DNA from: JAIBJP01 sp035639875
Lineage (GTDB): Bacteria; Actinomycetota; Thermoleophilia; Gaiellales; Gaiellaceae
Length of the DNA stretch: 30,516 nucleotides
Reading direction: 5' to 3'
Assembly (NCBI GenBank): GCA_035639875.1
Contig: DASQXE010000055.1
Location: 1 to 30,516, forward strand
Of the stretch, positions 6,329-14,111 are shown in pieces (position 1 is the first letter of the stretch; each line of letters starts with the position of its first letter). The position numbers and the translations under genes are program-made. A model generated the notes under the pieces. It was not told where the DNA came from. It did not search any database and was given only the letters and a program-made list of their open reading frames with translations.

Positions 6329-6793
6329 ATGCGCTCGCGCCAGCAGCTTCCCTTCTATCTCGCCGCCGCAATCGGGGGAGCGGCGCTCGCGTATTTCCTC
6401 GACCCTCAGCAAGGCCGCCGTCGGCGCCACTTCGTGCGCGACAAGGCGGTGTCGCTTTCCAAGCACGGCACGCGGCGCGGCCGCAAGCTCGTCCATCACG
6501 TCTCGTCGGACGCGCGCGGTTACGTTGAGCGCGCCCGGCATGCTCGCGGCCGCGCGGAGGAGCTCGACGACCGCACTCTCGTCGACAAGATCGAATCGAT
6601 CGTCTTCCGCCAACGCGACGTGCCGAAGGGCAACATCAACATCAATGCGGAGAACGGTGTCGTCTTCCTGCGCGGCGAGGTCGAGCGGCCCGAGGTGGTC
6701 GAGGCGCTCGAGAAGCGCGTGCGGAAAGTGCGCGGCGTGAAGGGCGTCGAGAATCTCTTGCACACGCCAGGCCAGCCGATCGCGAAGCGCTGA
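6329..6793 (+). CDS. BON-domain protein with N-terminal membrane anchor
   Basis: 154 aa. Residues 7-24 form a hydrophobic segment (LPFYLAAAIGGAALAYFL) followed by DPQQGRRRRHFVRDK, a basic juxtamembrane motif typical of small YtxH-like actinobacterial envelope proteins. Residues ~80-150 are a BON domain: LVDKIESIVFRQRDVPKGNININAENGVVFLRGEVERPEVVEALEKRVRKVRGVKGVENLL. BON domains bind membranes or periplasmic ligands and are common in osmotic-stress proteins (OsmY). GGAGG at 6317-6321 sets the ATG. A PRC-barrel gene follows 117 bases later in the same direction; the two are likely part of one envelope or stress function (inference). Confidence 0.88.
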   Translation: MRSRQQLPFYLAAAIGGAALAYFLDPQQGRRRRHFVRDKAVSLSKHGTRRGRKLVHHVSSDARGYVERARHARGRAEELDDRTLVDKIESIVFRQRDVPKGNININAENGVVFLRGEVERPEVVEALEKRVRKVRGVKGVENLLHTPGQPIAKR

Positions 6794-6910
6794 AAGTCCG
6801 CAAACTGCGTGAAATGACCGCCTTTCTCGGGCGTTAGGCCGACGCGAACGGGTACTTCGTAGGAGGCTCGCGCCCTTCCAAACGACTGCGGGCCACAAGG
6901 GGGTTTCCGA

Positions 6911-7306
6911 ATGGAACGCATTGACAGGACGACGATCGACTTATGGACCTACGGCGACGTCGAGACGCTCGGCGTCGATGTCGCCTCCGGTATCGATCTA
7001 ACCGGCTTCTCCGTCGAGGCGATCGACGGGAGCATCGGCAAGGTTGATGAGGCGACGTACGAGACGTCGCGCAGCTACCTCGTCGTGGATACGGGCCCAT
7101 GGATCTTCGGCAAGAAGGTTCTTCTCCCGGCCGGAGTCGTCGAGCGGATCGACCTCGATACGCAGACCGTCTTCGTCAAGCGCACGAAGGATGAGATCAA
7201 GAACTCGCCCGAGTTCGACGAGGCGATCTACCGCGACGCGGCGTACCGCTCGAAGGTGGGCGACTACTACCACGCAGGTACGCCGAGTCGGACCGACGTT
7301 CGATAG
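6911..7306 (+). CDS. PRC-barrel domain protein
   Basis: 131 aa, acidic, cytoplasmic. The PRC-barrel core is about residues 28-95: LTGFSVEAIDGSIGKVDEATYETSRSYLVVDTGPWIFGKKVLLPAGVVERIDLDTQTVFV, matching the family pattern of a G-x-IGKV turn, a VDTG...GKK strand pair and LLP. The tail (KRTKDEIKNSPEFDE, YRSKVGDYYH) resembles the C-terminal part of PRC proteins that end with a YxxxVxxYY motif. PRC barrels occur in photosynthetic reaction-centre H subunits and RimM; stand-alone ones have no settled role. Ends just before a strong terminator. Confidence 0.9.
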   Translation: MERIDRTTIDLWTYGDVETLGVDVASGIDLTGFSVEAIDGSIGKVDEATYETSRSYLVVDTGPWIFGKKVLLPAGVVERIDLDTQTVFVKRTKDEIKNSPEFDEAIYRDAAYRSKVGDYYHAGTPSRTDVR

Positions 7307-7326
7307 GACGAGGATCCAGGCGTAAC

Positions 7327-7357
7327 AAGGAGGGCGGCTCAAAGAGCCGCCCTCCTT
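7327..7357 (+). terminator. Strong intrinsic terminator after the PRC-barrel gene
   Basis: A perfect 14-bp stem, AAGGAGGGCGGCTC (7327-7340) with GAGCCGCCCTCCTT (7344-7357), joined by an AAA loop and followed by a short T-containing stretch. It begins 20 bases after the stop codon. Confidence 0.85.
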
Positions 7358-7480
7358 TCGTCCTCGGTTCGGTGGCGCTAGTGGGTCGTGCCGGTGCGGG
7401 TCACGTCGAACGGCGCCGACGCGTCGGACTGCTCCGAGTTCCCTTCCGGCCTTCGAGTCGCCGCCGCCGGCCGCAGGCCC

Positions 7481-8530
7481 TCAGTGCGCGAGCGAGAAGA
7501 GCAGCGCCACCGCCGCCCCGACGGTGAGGCCCAAGAGCAAGGCCAAGCCGAACGCCAAGATGTCCGGCCGCGCCGCGGCGATGGTTCCTCGCATGGGATG
7601 AAGAGGGTCATGTCTTCGTCCTGCGAGTAGGAGCTTGAGCGCGAAGAACGCGCCGAGGATCACTAGCGCGACCGCGGCGATCGCCCACCAATCGCGGCCC
7701 GAGGGGGGCTCGGGAATGAGGAGGCGCGGCAGGTTGGGCGCGGCGATCCCCCTTTCCTTCGGCGGCGTTCCCCGCGCCGCGAGGGCGACCGAGCCGGACA
7801 GGGTTCCCGTCGCCGTCGCCGAGAGCACGCCTCCACGAGCCAGCCGCGCGGACCGGAACGAGGTCGTCGCGGTCGCGGCCGTACTCGCGGCCGGTCGGCT
7901 CGCGACGACTAGGAGCAGTGAGCGGAGACGCCGGACCGCAGCCCGCTCGCGCCGTGTCAGTCCGCCGCGTTCCAGGCGGCGAATCTCGTGGCGGATCAGT
8001 CTTGATAACCGTGCGCGGAAGTCCGGTGAGGCCGACGCGATGAGCGCCCGCAGACGAGCCAAGTTCGCGCGAACGTGGTGGCCGAACTCAATGCGCTCGA
8101 GGAGAATCTCGTAGCGCCTGGGAAGGCGATCGAAGCGCGTGCGCGGAGTCCCGGGGCTCGATGCGCTCGCCGCCCCGCCCGATCCCGAGCCTCCGCTCGC
8201 GGACGAACCGCCGTCGCTCGACGACGTTCCGCCGTCGCTCGAGGACGAGGAGGAATACGTGCCCGATCCGGTCAGACCGCTCGTCGCTCCTGAGAGCGAG
8301 CCGCTCGCACCCGAGACCGAGCCGCTCGATCCCGATCCAGATGCGTCGCTCGTCGCGCTCGTGACCGTACCGGTCAAGTTGGACGCGACTGTGGTCTGCG
8401 AGAGGACCGTCGAAACGGCCGAGGTCACGGTCCCGATCGGGTCCGTCGTCCCCGCCATGGCCGCAGCGCTCCACACGCCGCCCAGTAGAAGCGCGGCGCA
8501 CACGAGCCCCCGGATCACCGCCGGCCGCAT
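7481..8530 (-). CDS. Secreted Ser/Gly-rich protein with C-terminal membrane segments
   Basis: 349 aa. A signal peptide (residues 1-26, VCAALLLGGVWSAAAMA) is followed by a Thr/Ser-rich region and a low-complexity stretch of Ser and Gly (about 60-128). A basic helical domain follows (RYEILLERIEFGHHVRANLARLRALI with SRLIRHEIRRLERGGLTRRERAAVRRLRSLL, ~135-210), then two membrane segments near the C-terminus (WWAIAAVALVILGAFFALKLLLA and DILAFGLALLLGLTVGAAVALLFSL). The Ser/Gly tract is probably a flexible extracytoplasmic linker. No family recognised. Lone gene, convergent with the PRC-barrel gene and downstream of dnaE in the same direction. No good Shine-Dalgarno seen. Confidence 0.75.
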   Translation of the reverse strand: MRPAVIRGLVCAALLLGGVWSAAAMAGTTDPIGTVTSAVSTVLSQTTVASNLTGTVTSATSDASGSGSSGSVSGASGSLSGATSGLTGSGTYSSSSSSDGGTSSSDGGSSASGGSGSGGAASASSPGTPRTRFDRLPRRYEILLERIEFGHHVRANLARLRALIASASPDFRARLSRLIRHEIRRLERGGLTRRERAAVRRLRSLLLVVASRPAASTAATATTSFRSARLARGGVLSATATGTLSGSVALAARGTPPKERGIAAPNLPRLLIPEPPSGRDWWAIAAVALVILGAFFALKLLLAGRRHDPLHPMRGTIAAARPDILAFGLALLLGLTVGAAVALLFSLAH

Positions 8531-8587
8531 CCCAATTGTTTGCTTCCCTACCTACGGCCGGCCGAAACTCGCCGAATAAGCGAAAAA

Positions 8588-11500
8588 TCAGGAGATCGCC
8601 GCTTCACCGAGGAGGGACTTCACCTCGGCGAAGAAGTCCGGCTCGGGCCGGATTCGATATTCGGGACCAAAGGCGAGCGTGAGGGGGCCGTTCGAGGTCT
8701 CGACTGCTGCGATGACGCTCAGCTCGCCCGGGTATTCGCGCAGGAGAGTCGCCAGGTCACGGACGAGCCCGGCCGGCGCCTTCCGCGCGTCGAGCTTGAG
8801 CCGCACCTCCGAGCGTTCGGGCATCGCTTCGAAGGGAGCCACCTCCATGGCGATCAGCTTCGTCTCACCTTCCTTGTGGTCGATGCGGCCCTTGACGATG
8901 AGGACCCGGTCGGCCTCGAGCAGATCGCGCGCCGCCCCGTAGACGGAGTTGAAGACGATCGCCTCGACCGAGCCGGAGACGTCGTCGAGCCGCATGAACA
9001 CCATCGGCTCGCCTTTCTTCGTCGTCGTCTGGCGAAGGGAGCCCACGATGCCTCCCACGGTGACGACGTCCCCGTCGCGCCTCCGCTCGAGCTCGACGAT
9101 CTGGGCGTCGGTCTTGCGCCGGAGCGCCTCGCGGATCCCGGAGAGCGGATGCTCGGACACGTACAGGCCGAGTGCTTCCTTCTCGTACGCCAGCTTTTCG
9201 GCCTTGTCCCATTCGTCCGTCGGAATCGGGCGATGATGACGCGGGCGCTGCTCGGCCTCCCCGCCCAAGTCGAAGATGGAGCCCTGGCCCGCTAACCGGT
9301 CGGCCTGCTGGCGTCCGCCCCACGAGAGGGCGTCTTCGAGCACGTCCCACATGCCCTTCCGAGTCGCACCCGTGGAGTCGAACGCGCCGCACTTGACGAG
9401 CGACTCGAGCGCGCGCTTGTTCACCACCTGCGGATCCACGCGCTCGCAGAAGTCCCACACCGACTCGAACGGGCCAGCCTCTTCGCGCGCCGCGAGGATT
9501 GCGCGCACGGCGCTTTCCCCCACGTTCTTGACCGCGTTCAGCCCGAACCGGATCTTGCCGTCGACGACGCGGAAGTCTTCGGCGGAGACGTTCACGTCTG
9601 GCGGCTCCACCTCGATGCCCATCTCGTCGCAGGCAGCGACATAGAACGGTACGCGGTCCTTCGTGCTCATGACCGAGGAGATGAGCGCGGCCATGTACTC
9701 GGCCGGGTAGTGCGCCTTCAGGTACGCAGTGCGGTAGGCGATGAGCGCATAGCAGGCGGCGTGCGACTTGTTGAAGGAGTAGTCCTGCGCCTGCTCCATG
9801 TCCTTCCAGAGCTGGTTCGCGACCGCCGGCGTGACGTTGTTCGCGGCGCAACCCTCCAGGAACTTGTCCTTGAGGGACGCCATCAGCGAATGGATCTTCT
9901 TGCCGATCGCCTTGCGTAGATCGTCCGCCTCGGCCGGTGAGAAGCCGGCGAGCTGTTTGGCGATCTCCATGTACTGCTCCTGGTAGATGCAGATCCCGTA
10001 CGTCGGCCCCGTGATCGGCTCGAGGCGCGGGTCGGCGTACTGCGGCTGCTCGAGGCCCGCCTTGCGCTTCCCGTACACGGGGATGTAGCCCATCGGCCCC
10101 GGTCGGTAGAGCGCGACGAGGGCGATCAGATCCTCGAACTGGGTCGGCTTCACCTGGCGCAAGGCCTCGCGCATGCCCGAGCCCTCGAACTGGAAGACGC
10201 CGACGGACTCCCCGCGCGCGAGCATCTCGTACGTCTTCGCGTCGTCGAGCGGAACCTTGGCGATATCGATCCCGGTGAGCTCCTCCGCCTTATCGATCAC
10301 GTCCAGGTTGCGGAGGCCGAGGAAGTCGATCTTCAGGAGTCCGAGCGCCTCGACGTCGCCCATGGCGAACTGCGTTACGACCTCCTGGTCGGGGCCCTTC
10401 TGCTGGAGGGGCACGTAGTCCGTCAGCGGCCGGTCGCCGATTACGACCCCGGCCGCATGAATCGAGTCCTGTCGGACGAGGCCCTCGAGCGGCTTGGCGA
10501 GATCGACGATCTGGCGGGCGATCTCGTCTTCGTCGTAGGCCTTCTTGAGCTCCGCTCCCGGCTTCAGACAGTCGTCGAGGTAGACCTTGGGGCCCTCCGG
10601 GATGAGCTTCGCGATCCGGTCGACCGTCCCGTACGGGATGTCGAGGACACGCCCCGCGTCGCGGACGGCTGCGCGCGCCATCATCGTCCCGAAGGTGATG
10701 ATCTGCGCCACGCGGTCGCGTCCATACTTCTCGGCCACGTAGTTGATGACCCGGTCACGCCCGTGGACGGAGAAGTCGAGGTCCATGTCCGGCATGGACT
10801 TGCGGCCCGGGTTGAGGAAGCGCTCGAAGAGGAGCCCGTATCGCATCGGGTCGACGTCCGTGATCTCGAGGCAGTAGGCAGCGAGCGATCCGGCTGCGCT
10901 GCCCCGACCAGGCCCGACCCCGATCCCGTTCCGCTTCGCGAAGGCGATGAAGTCCCAGACGATCAGGAAGTAGTCGGCGAAGCCCATCTCCTTGATCGTC
11001 TTCAGCTCGAAGCGGAGGCGCTCGTTGAGCTCCGGGGTCACCTGGCCATAGCGTTTTTGCAGGCCTTTTTCACAGAGCTCGACAAGGTAGTCGAACGCGT
11101 CGCGGCCGTCGGGCGTCGGGAATGTGGGCAGCAGGATGCGCCCGAGCTCCATCGTCACCGTACAGCGCTCGGCGAGCTCGATGGTGCTGCGGAGCGCCTC
11201 GGGATAGATGGCGAAGTCCCTGGCCATCTCGGCCGGGCTCTTCAAGTAGAACTGGTCGCTGTCGAAGCGCCATCTGCTCGGGTTCTGGAGCGAGTCGCCC
11301 GACTGGATGCAGAGGAGCGCCTCGTGCGCCCGCGCGTCCTCGTAGCGGAGGTAGTGGACGTCGCCCGTGGCGACGAGGGGTAAGCCGCTCGCCTTCGAGA
11401 TCTCTGCGAGGGTCGCGTTGATCCCCTTCTGGAGCTCGAGGCCCGCGTCCTGGATCTCGATGAAGGTGTTCTCAGGCCCGAAGATGTCGCGAAGCCGCGC

Positions 11501-11968
11501 GACTTCCGTCTCCGCCTCGGCGCGGTTGCCGTTCTCGAGCGCCTTGGAGACCCTCCCCGACAGGCAGCCGGAGAGCGCGATGAGGCCGTCTGAGCGCTGC
11601 GCGAGGAGCTCCCAGTCGACGCGCGGCTTGTAGTAGTAACCCTCGAGGTAGCCCGAGGACGCGAGCTTGATCAGGTTCGCATAGCCCTCGTTCGACTCGG
11701 CCAGAAGCGTCAGATGCGCGTAGCCCTTCTGCTGCGCACGTCGGTCGTCGCAGACGTACACCTCGCAGCCGATGATCGGCTTGATTCCCGCCTTTTCGGC
11801 CTCGCGGTAGAGCTCGACGGCACCCGCGAGGGAGCCGTGGTCGGTGAGCGCGACGGCGGGCATTTCGAGCTCGGCCGCGCGCACCGCGAGATCCGGGATC
11901 CGACACGCCCCGTCGAGAATCGAGTACTCGGAATGGACGTGCAGGTGGACGAACGGCGCCTCAGCCAC
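8588..11968 (-). CDS. dnaE: DNA polymerase III alpha subunit
   Basis: Replicative polymerase, 1126 aa, full length. The N-terminal PHP domain is intact, with HVH (residues 10-12), DHG (43-45), GCLSG and GDVHY (202-206), so a metal-dependent nuclease activity such as that of mycobacterial DnaE1 is possible. The C-family polymerase core shows GPGRGSAAGSLAAYCL, PDMDLDF with catalytic Asp396 and Asp398, and KIDFLGLRNL with the third Asp (548). The helix-hairpin-helix segment FNKSHAACYALIAYRTAYLKAHYPAEY and a late OB domain (VVTVGGIVGSLRQTTTKKG) follow. The ATG at 11968 gives MAEAPFVHLHVHSEYS, the usual family start. It is not in an obvious operon; divergent from the SnoaL-like gene. Confidence 0.98.
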   Translation of the reverse strand: MAEAPFVHLHVHSEYSILDGACRIPDLAVRAAELEMPAVALTDHGSLAGAVELYREAEKAGIKPIIGCEVYVCDDRRAQQKGYAHLTLLAESNEGYANLIKLASSGYLEGYYYKPRVDWELLAQRSDGLIALSGCLSGRVSKALENGNRAEAETEVARLRDIFGPENTFIEIQDAGLELQKGINATLAEISKASGLPLVATGDVHYLRYEDARAHEALLCIQSGDSLQNPSRWRFDSDQFYLKSPAEMARDFAIYPEALRSTIELAERCTVTMELGRILLPTFPTPDGRDAFDYLVELCEKGLQKRYGQVTPELNERLRFELKTIKEMGFADYFLIVWDFIAFAKRNGIGVGPGRGSAAGSLAAYCLEITDVDPMRYGLLFERFLNPGRKSMPDMDLDFSVHGRDRVINYVAEKYGRDRVAQIITFGTMMARAAVRDAGRVLDIPYGTVDRIAKLIPEGPKVYLDDCLKPGAELKKAYDEDEIARQIVDLAKPLEGLVRQDSIHAAGVVIGDRPLTDYVPLQQKGPDQEVVTQFAMGDVEALGLLKIDFLGLRNLDVIDKAEELTGIDIAKVPLDDAKTYEMLARGESVGVFQFEGSGMREALRQVKPTQFEDLIALVALYRPGPMGYIPVYGKRKAGLEQPQYADPRLEPITGPTYGICIYQEQYMEIAKQLAGFSPAEADDLRKAIGKKIHSLMASLKDKFLEGCAANNVTPAVANQLWKDMEQAQDYSFNKSHAACYALIAYRTAYLKAHYPAEYMAALISSVMSTKDRVPFYVAACDEMGIEVEPPDVNVSAEDFRVVDGKIRFGLNAVKNVGESAVRAILAAREEAGPFESVWDFCERVDPQVVNKRALESLVKCGAFDSTGATRKGMWDVLEDALSWGGRQQADRLAGQGSIFDLGGEAEQRPRHHRPIPTDEWDKAEKLAYEKEALGLYVSEHPLSGIREALRRKTDAQIVELERRRDGDVVTVGGIVGSLRQTTTKKGEPMVFMRLDDVSGSVEAIVFNSVYGAARDLLEADRVLIVKGRIDHKEGETKLIAMEVAPFEAMPERSEVRLKLDARKAPAGLVRDLATLLREYPGELSVIAAVETSNGPLTLAFGPEYRIRPEPDFFAEVKSLLGEAAIS

Positions 11969-12391
11969 GGGCGCTCCATCCTAGCTCCGCGGTCCGACGG
12001 TTCCCGGGACGCCCGAGCCCACGCCCGCCTGGCTAATGTCGCGAGTCTGGACGAACGCGAGCGGAAGCTGCGCCGCGCCTACGAGGCGTTCAACGCGCGC
12101 GAAATCGACGCTGCGCTCGGGCTCATGCACCCCGACGTCGACTGGCCGAATGTCCTCGCAGGAGGGCGGCTACGCGGGCACGACGAGCTGCGCCGCTACT
12201 GGACACTCCAGTTCGCGACGATCGACCCCCACGTCGAGCCAGAGAGCTTCACCCACGACGGAGACGGCCACGTGGTCGTCCAGGTGCACCAGGTCGTGCG
12301 GGCGTCCACTGGCGAGCTGCTCGCAGACGAGCGGGTCAAGCACGTCTACGCGTTTCGCGACGGTCTCGTCGAGCGGATGGAGATCGCCTAG
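11945..12391 (+). CDS. SnoaL/NTF2-like protein (start uncertain)
   Basis: The conserved part, from about 12047, reads LDERERKLRRAYEAFNAREIDAALGLMHPDVDWPN, then GRLRGHDELRRYWTLQFATIDPHVEPESF, VVVQVHQVVRASTGELLADERVKHVYAFRDGLVERMEI. This is a SnoaL-like (NTF2 fold) small barrel of about 115 residues; members bind or convert small molecules and function is unknown here. The frame has no ATG, GTG or TTG between 11948 and the conserved region: nearest canonical starts are GTG 11945 and 11939, inside the first codons of dnaE on the other strand, while CTG codons occur at 12029 and 12047. Coordinates use GTG 11945; the true start may be a CTG or the sequence may hold an indel. Confidence 0.8.
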   Translation: MDERRLSHGRSILAPRSDGSRDARAHARLANVASLDERERKLRRAYEAFNAREIDAALGLMHPDVDWPNVLAGGRLRGHDELRRYWTLQFATIDPHVEPESFTHDGDGHVVVQVHQVVRASTGELLADERVKHVYAFRDGLVERMEIA

Positions 12392-12394
12392 GTC

Positions 12395-12667
12395 TTACAG
12401 CGAGAGCCGCTCGACGCCGAGAACGTGGGTGAAGTCGTCCTCGAGCTCCCGGATCGCCTCGGCGACTGCACCTGCGAAGTCTTCCGCATCGAGCTCGCAC
12501 TCGACCTCCGGATCCTTCGAGTGGCGCGTGTGGAACGCCTCGTCCTCGAGGATGTGCGGCGGAAGCCGGTCGAGGTAGCAAACGAACCGGAAGGTCTCGT
12601 GGCGGGCGCGGCCGATCGTGCCGTTGCGGCGTTTCCGTCCCAATAGGTTGCCGGTAAGTACCCCCAC
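12395..12667 (-). CDS. Small protein of unknown function
   Basis: 90 aa from GTG at 12667 (a TTG at 12643 is an alternative giving 82 aa). Basic N-terminus (GRKRRNGTIGRARHETFRFVCYLDRLPPHILEDEAFHTRHSKDPEVECELDAEDFAGAVAEAI) followed by an acidic helical second half ending HVLGVERLSL. No signal peptide or membrane segment. No family recognised; codon use and amino-acid pattern look coding. Divergent from infA and convergent with the SnoaL-like gene (3 bases between stops). Confidence 0.65.
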   Translation of the reverse strand: MGVLTGNLLGRKRRNGTIGRARHETFRFVCYLDRLPPHILEDEAFHTRHSKDPEVECELDAEDFAGAVAEAIRELEDDFTHVLGVERLSL

Positions 12668-12689
12668 GGACGGATCGTAGGCCGGGTTT

Positions 12690-12720
12690 TTGCAGCGCCC
12701 TCCCCCGACCGGGGTATCCT
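12690..12720 (+). promoter_or_regulatory. Possible infA promoter, near-leaderless
   Basis: TATCCT (12715-12720) ends 9 bases before the infA ATG at 12730, and TTGCAG (12690-12695) lies 19 bases upstream of it. GGGTAT (12712-12717) overlapping the same site could instead serve a SigB-type sigma factor. Weak match either way. Confidence 0.3.
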
Positions 12721-12729
12721 TAAGACCGC

Positions 12730-12951
12730 ATGGCGACGAAGGAAGAGAAGATCGAGATGGAGGGCGAGGTCGTCGAGGCCTTCCCGAACGGGATGTTCAA
12801 GATCAAGCTCGACGAGGGGCACGAGGTGCTCGGCTACACCGCGGGCAAGATGCGCCGTTTCCGCATCAAGATCTTCCCCGGCGACCGCGTGAAGGTGGAG
12901 GTCTCTCCCTACGACCTCTCTCGCGGCCGCATCGTCTACCGATATCGGTAG
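12730..12951 (+). CDS. infA: Translation initiation factor IF-1
   Basis: 73 aa, the standard IF-1 length, a single OB-fold domain that binds the A site of the 30S subunit. Family motifs are clear: EKIEMEGEVVEAFPNGMFKIKL, GHEVLGYTAGKMRRFRIKIFPGDRVKVEVSPYDLSRGRIVYRYR. It lacks a Shine-Dalgarno, consistent with a leaderless or very short leader. In most bacteria infA lies next to rpmJ-rpsM in the ribosomal protein cluster; here it stands alone between small unknown genes. It could be the only copy or a second paralogue. Compared with typical IF-1 the segment GYTAGKMRRFRIKIF replaces the more common AHISGKMR..YIRI. Confidence 0.95.
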   Translation: MATKEEKIEMEGEVVEAFPNGMFKIKLDEGHEVLGYTAGKMRRFRIKIFPGDRVKVEVSPYDLSRGRIVYRYR

Positions 12952-12972
12952 TCCTGCCGCTCGCGGCCCGGC

Positions 12973-13095
12973 CTACGCGGTTTTGAGCGCGCGGAGGATC
13001 CGCTCGAGCTTGGCCGCGTCGATCTCGCCACGGTTCAACGAGAGCGCCGCCTCGAGCGCGCGAATGCGGGATTGGGGAATCTCGACGATCTTCAT
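12973..13095 (-). CDS. Very small helical protein (40 aa)
   Basis: ATG at 13095 reads MKIVEIPQSRIRALEAALSL, then NRGEIDAAKLERILRALKTA and stops at 12973. GAGG at about six bases upstream is a plausible ribosome site. The peptide is predicted as two amphipathic helices. It starts 33 bases after the stop of the collagen-like/lamin-tail gene on the same strand, so may be co-transcribed. No family recognised. Confidence 0.5.
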   Translation of the reverse strand: MKIVEIPQSRIRALEAALSLNRGEIDAAKLERILRALKTA

Positions 13096-13128
13096 GACGC
13101 CTCGTTCGGAGGAGTCCCCGCGAATCCT

Positions 13129-13998
13129 TCAGTTTGCTGCGCCGGGCGTGGGATCTCCTTCCATGAAGTCGGCGGCGTTGTCGTTCGTGTCGTGGCCGTC
13201 GGGATGACGGGCGTCTGACTTACCCGGTGCCGCTGTCGTCGCCGGTGCCGGCGCCACCGTTCCCTCGATGAACGCGTTCGTCGCGGTTCCCCACGCGACC
13301 GAGTCGACGAGAACTCCCGCACCGTCTCGCAGCCCGAGCCCGCCGCCGGCCGCCGACGGGCTGATGTTGAACGTCTTGTCGGGGGGATGCGCAGCGGCAT
13401 AGCCGGCGCCGCCGAAGAGGTAGAAGGCACCTGGCGCCATGATCGTCCCCTCCGGCAGGGTCCCGAGGGACGCGTCGCTCGCTCCGCTCGCCGAGCGGTA
13501 GACGAGCCGGAAGCCGGAGAGATCCGCGGGCTCGCTCCCGGAATTGAAGAGCTCGACAAACTCGTCGGTGGGCGCGCCCGTCGTTCCAGTCGAGAACTCG
13601 TTGATGCGCACTCTGGATTCCACCGGTGGGACGACGCACCGGATCCGAGCCTCGCCCGTCGCCTCGTAGTCGATAACAATCGTCCCGCTGTTCACGCCGG
13701 TGTTGCAGTTGAGGCCGACCAGCGCCTCGAAGGACGCGAGACCCGGTCCGGGCTCGCCCTGCGGTCCCGGCGGGCCCTCCGGCCCAGCTGGACCGACCGG
13801 ACCCTGTGGGCCCTGAACGTTCCAGTTGAGGCGCTTTTCACCGACGCGGCAGACCGCTTGAGTCCGAATCACGCGCAGGAGGCCGGTCCTCACGTTTCGA
13901 CAGCCGTGTATGACTCCGTTTCGGTCCGGGATCGACGCCACCGCGACTCCGGCGCAAACGGCGAGCGCGAGCAGAAGGACGACGAGTTTGCGTGCCAT
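13129..13998 (-). CDS. Secreted collagen-like protein with a lamin-tail domain
   Basis: 289 aa. Signal peptide (1-22, KLVVLLLALAVCAGVAVA). Residues 24-61 (PDRNGVIHGCRNVRTGLLRVI...CRVGEKRLNWN) match a short module with paired Cys that precedes collagen-like tracts in many actinobacterial secreted proteins. Residues 63-86 are eight Gly-X-Y triplets (GPQGPVGPAGPEGPPGPQ...), too few for a long triple helix. Residues ~128-245 form a lamin-tail domain (VRINEFSTGTTGAPTDEFVELFNSGSEPADLSGFRLVYRS, then GAFYLFGGAG), and the C-terminus is GHDTNDNAADFMEGDPTPGAAN, typical of LTD proteins. Likely extracellular, structural or adhesive; ligand unknown. The start lies close to the divergent LacI promoter. Confidence 0.9.
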   Translation of the reverse strand: MARKLVVLLLALAVCAGVAVASIPDRNGVIHGCRNVRTGLLRVIRTQAVCRVGEKRLNWNVQGPQGPVGPAGPEGPPGPQGEPGPGLASFEALVGLNCNTGVNSGTIVIDYEATGEARIRCVVPPVESRVRINEFSTGTTGAPTDEFVELFNSGSEPADLSGFRLVYRSASGASDASLGTLPEGTIMAPGAFYLFGGAGYAAAHPPDKTFNISPSAAGGGLGLRDGAGVLVDSVAWGTATNAFIEGTVAPAPATTAAPGKSDARHPDGHDTNDNAADFMEGDPTPGAAN

Positions 13999-14072
13999 GC
14001 ATCGGTGGTAGCGCGGGCGGCCGCCGAGTCCTAGCCCTTGCGCACGCTTCGTCTCCCTGCCGCCGCACTTCC

Positions 14073-14101
14073 TTGACGCGCAAAACGTTTTGCGCGAGAA
14101 T
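14073..14101 (+). promoter_or_regulatory. Promoter of the LacI-permease operon
   Basis: TTGACG (14073-14078), a 17-base spacer and GAGAAT (14096-14101). Transcription would begin about 14108, four bases before the lacI-family ATG at 14112, which has no Shine-Dalgarno; the mRNA is probably near-leaderless. Confidence 0.5.
14077..14096 (+). promoter_or_regulatory. LacI-family operator
   Basis: CGCGCAAAACGTTTTGCGCG is a perfect 20-bp palindrome with a central CG, the hallmark of LacI/GalR operators (half-site AAAACG/CGTTTT). It fills the spacer of the promoter above, so binding would repress the operon. It is the only copy I found in the window. Confidence 0.85.
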
Positions 14102-14111
14102 TGCCGACGCC

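Noticed and set aside
6833..6855. GTTAGG ... GGGTAC as a SigB-type promoter of the PRC-barrel gene
   Set aside because: Spacer is about 11-13 bases, shorter than the usual 14-17, and the -35 is weak.
7378..7480. Possible continuation of the Ser/Gly-rich protein in another frame (ending VTRTGTTH)
   Set aside because: Would need a frameshift and no slippery site is visible.
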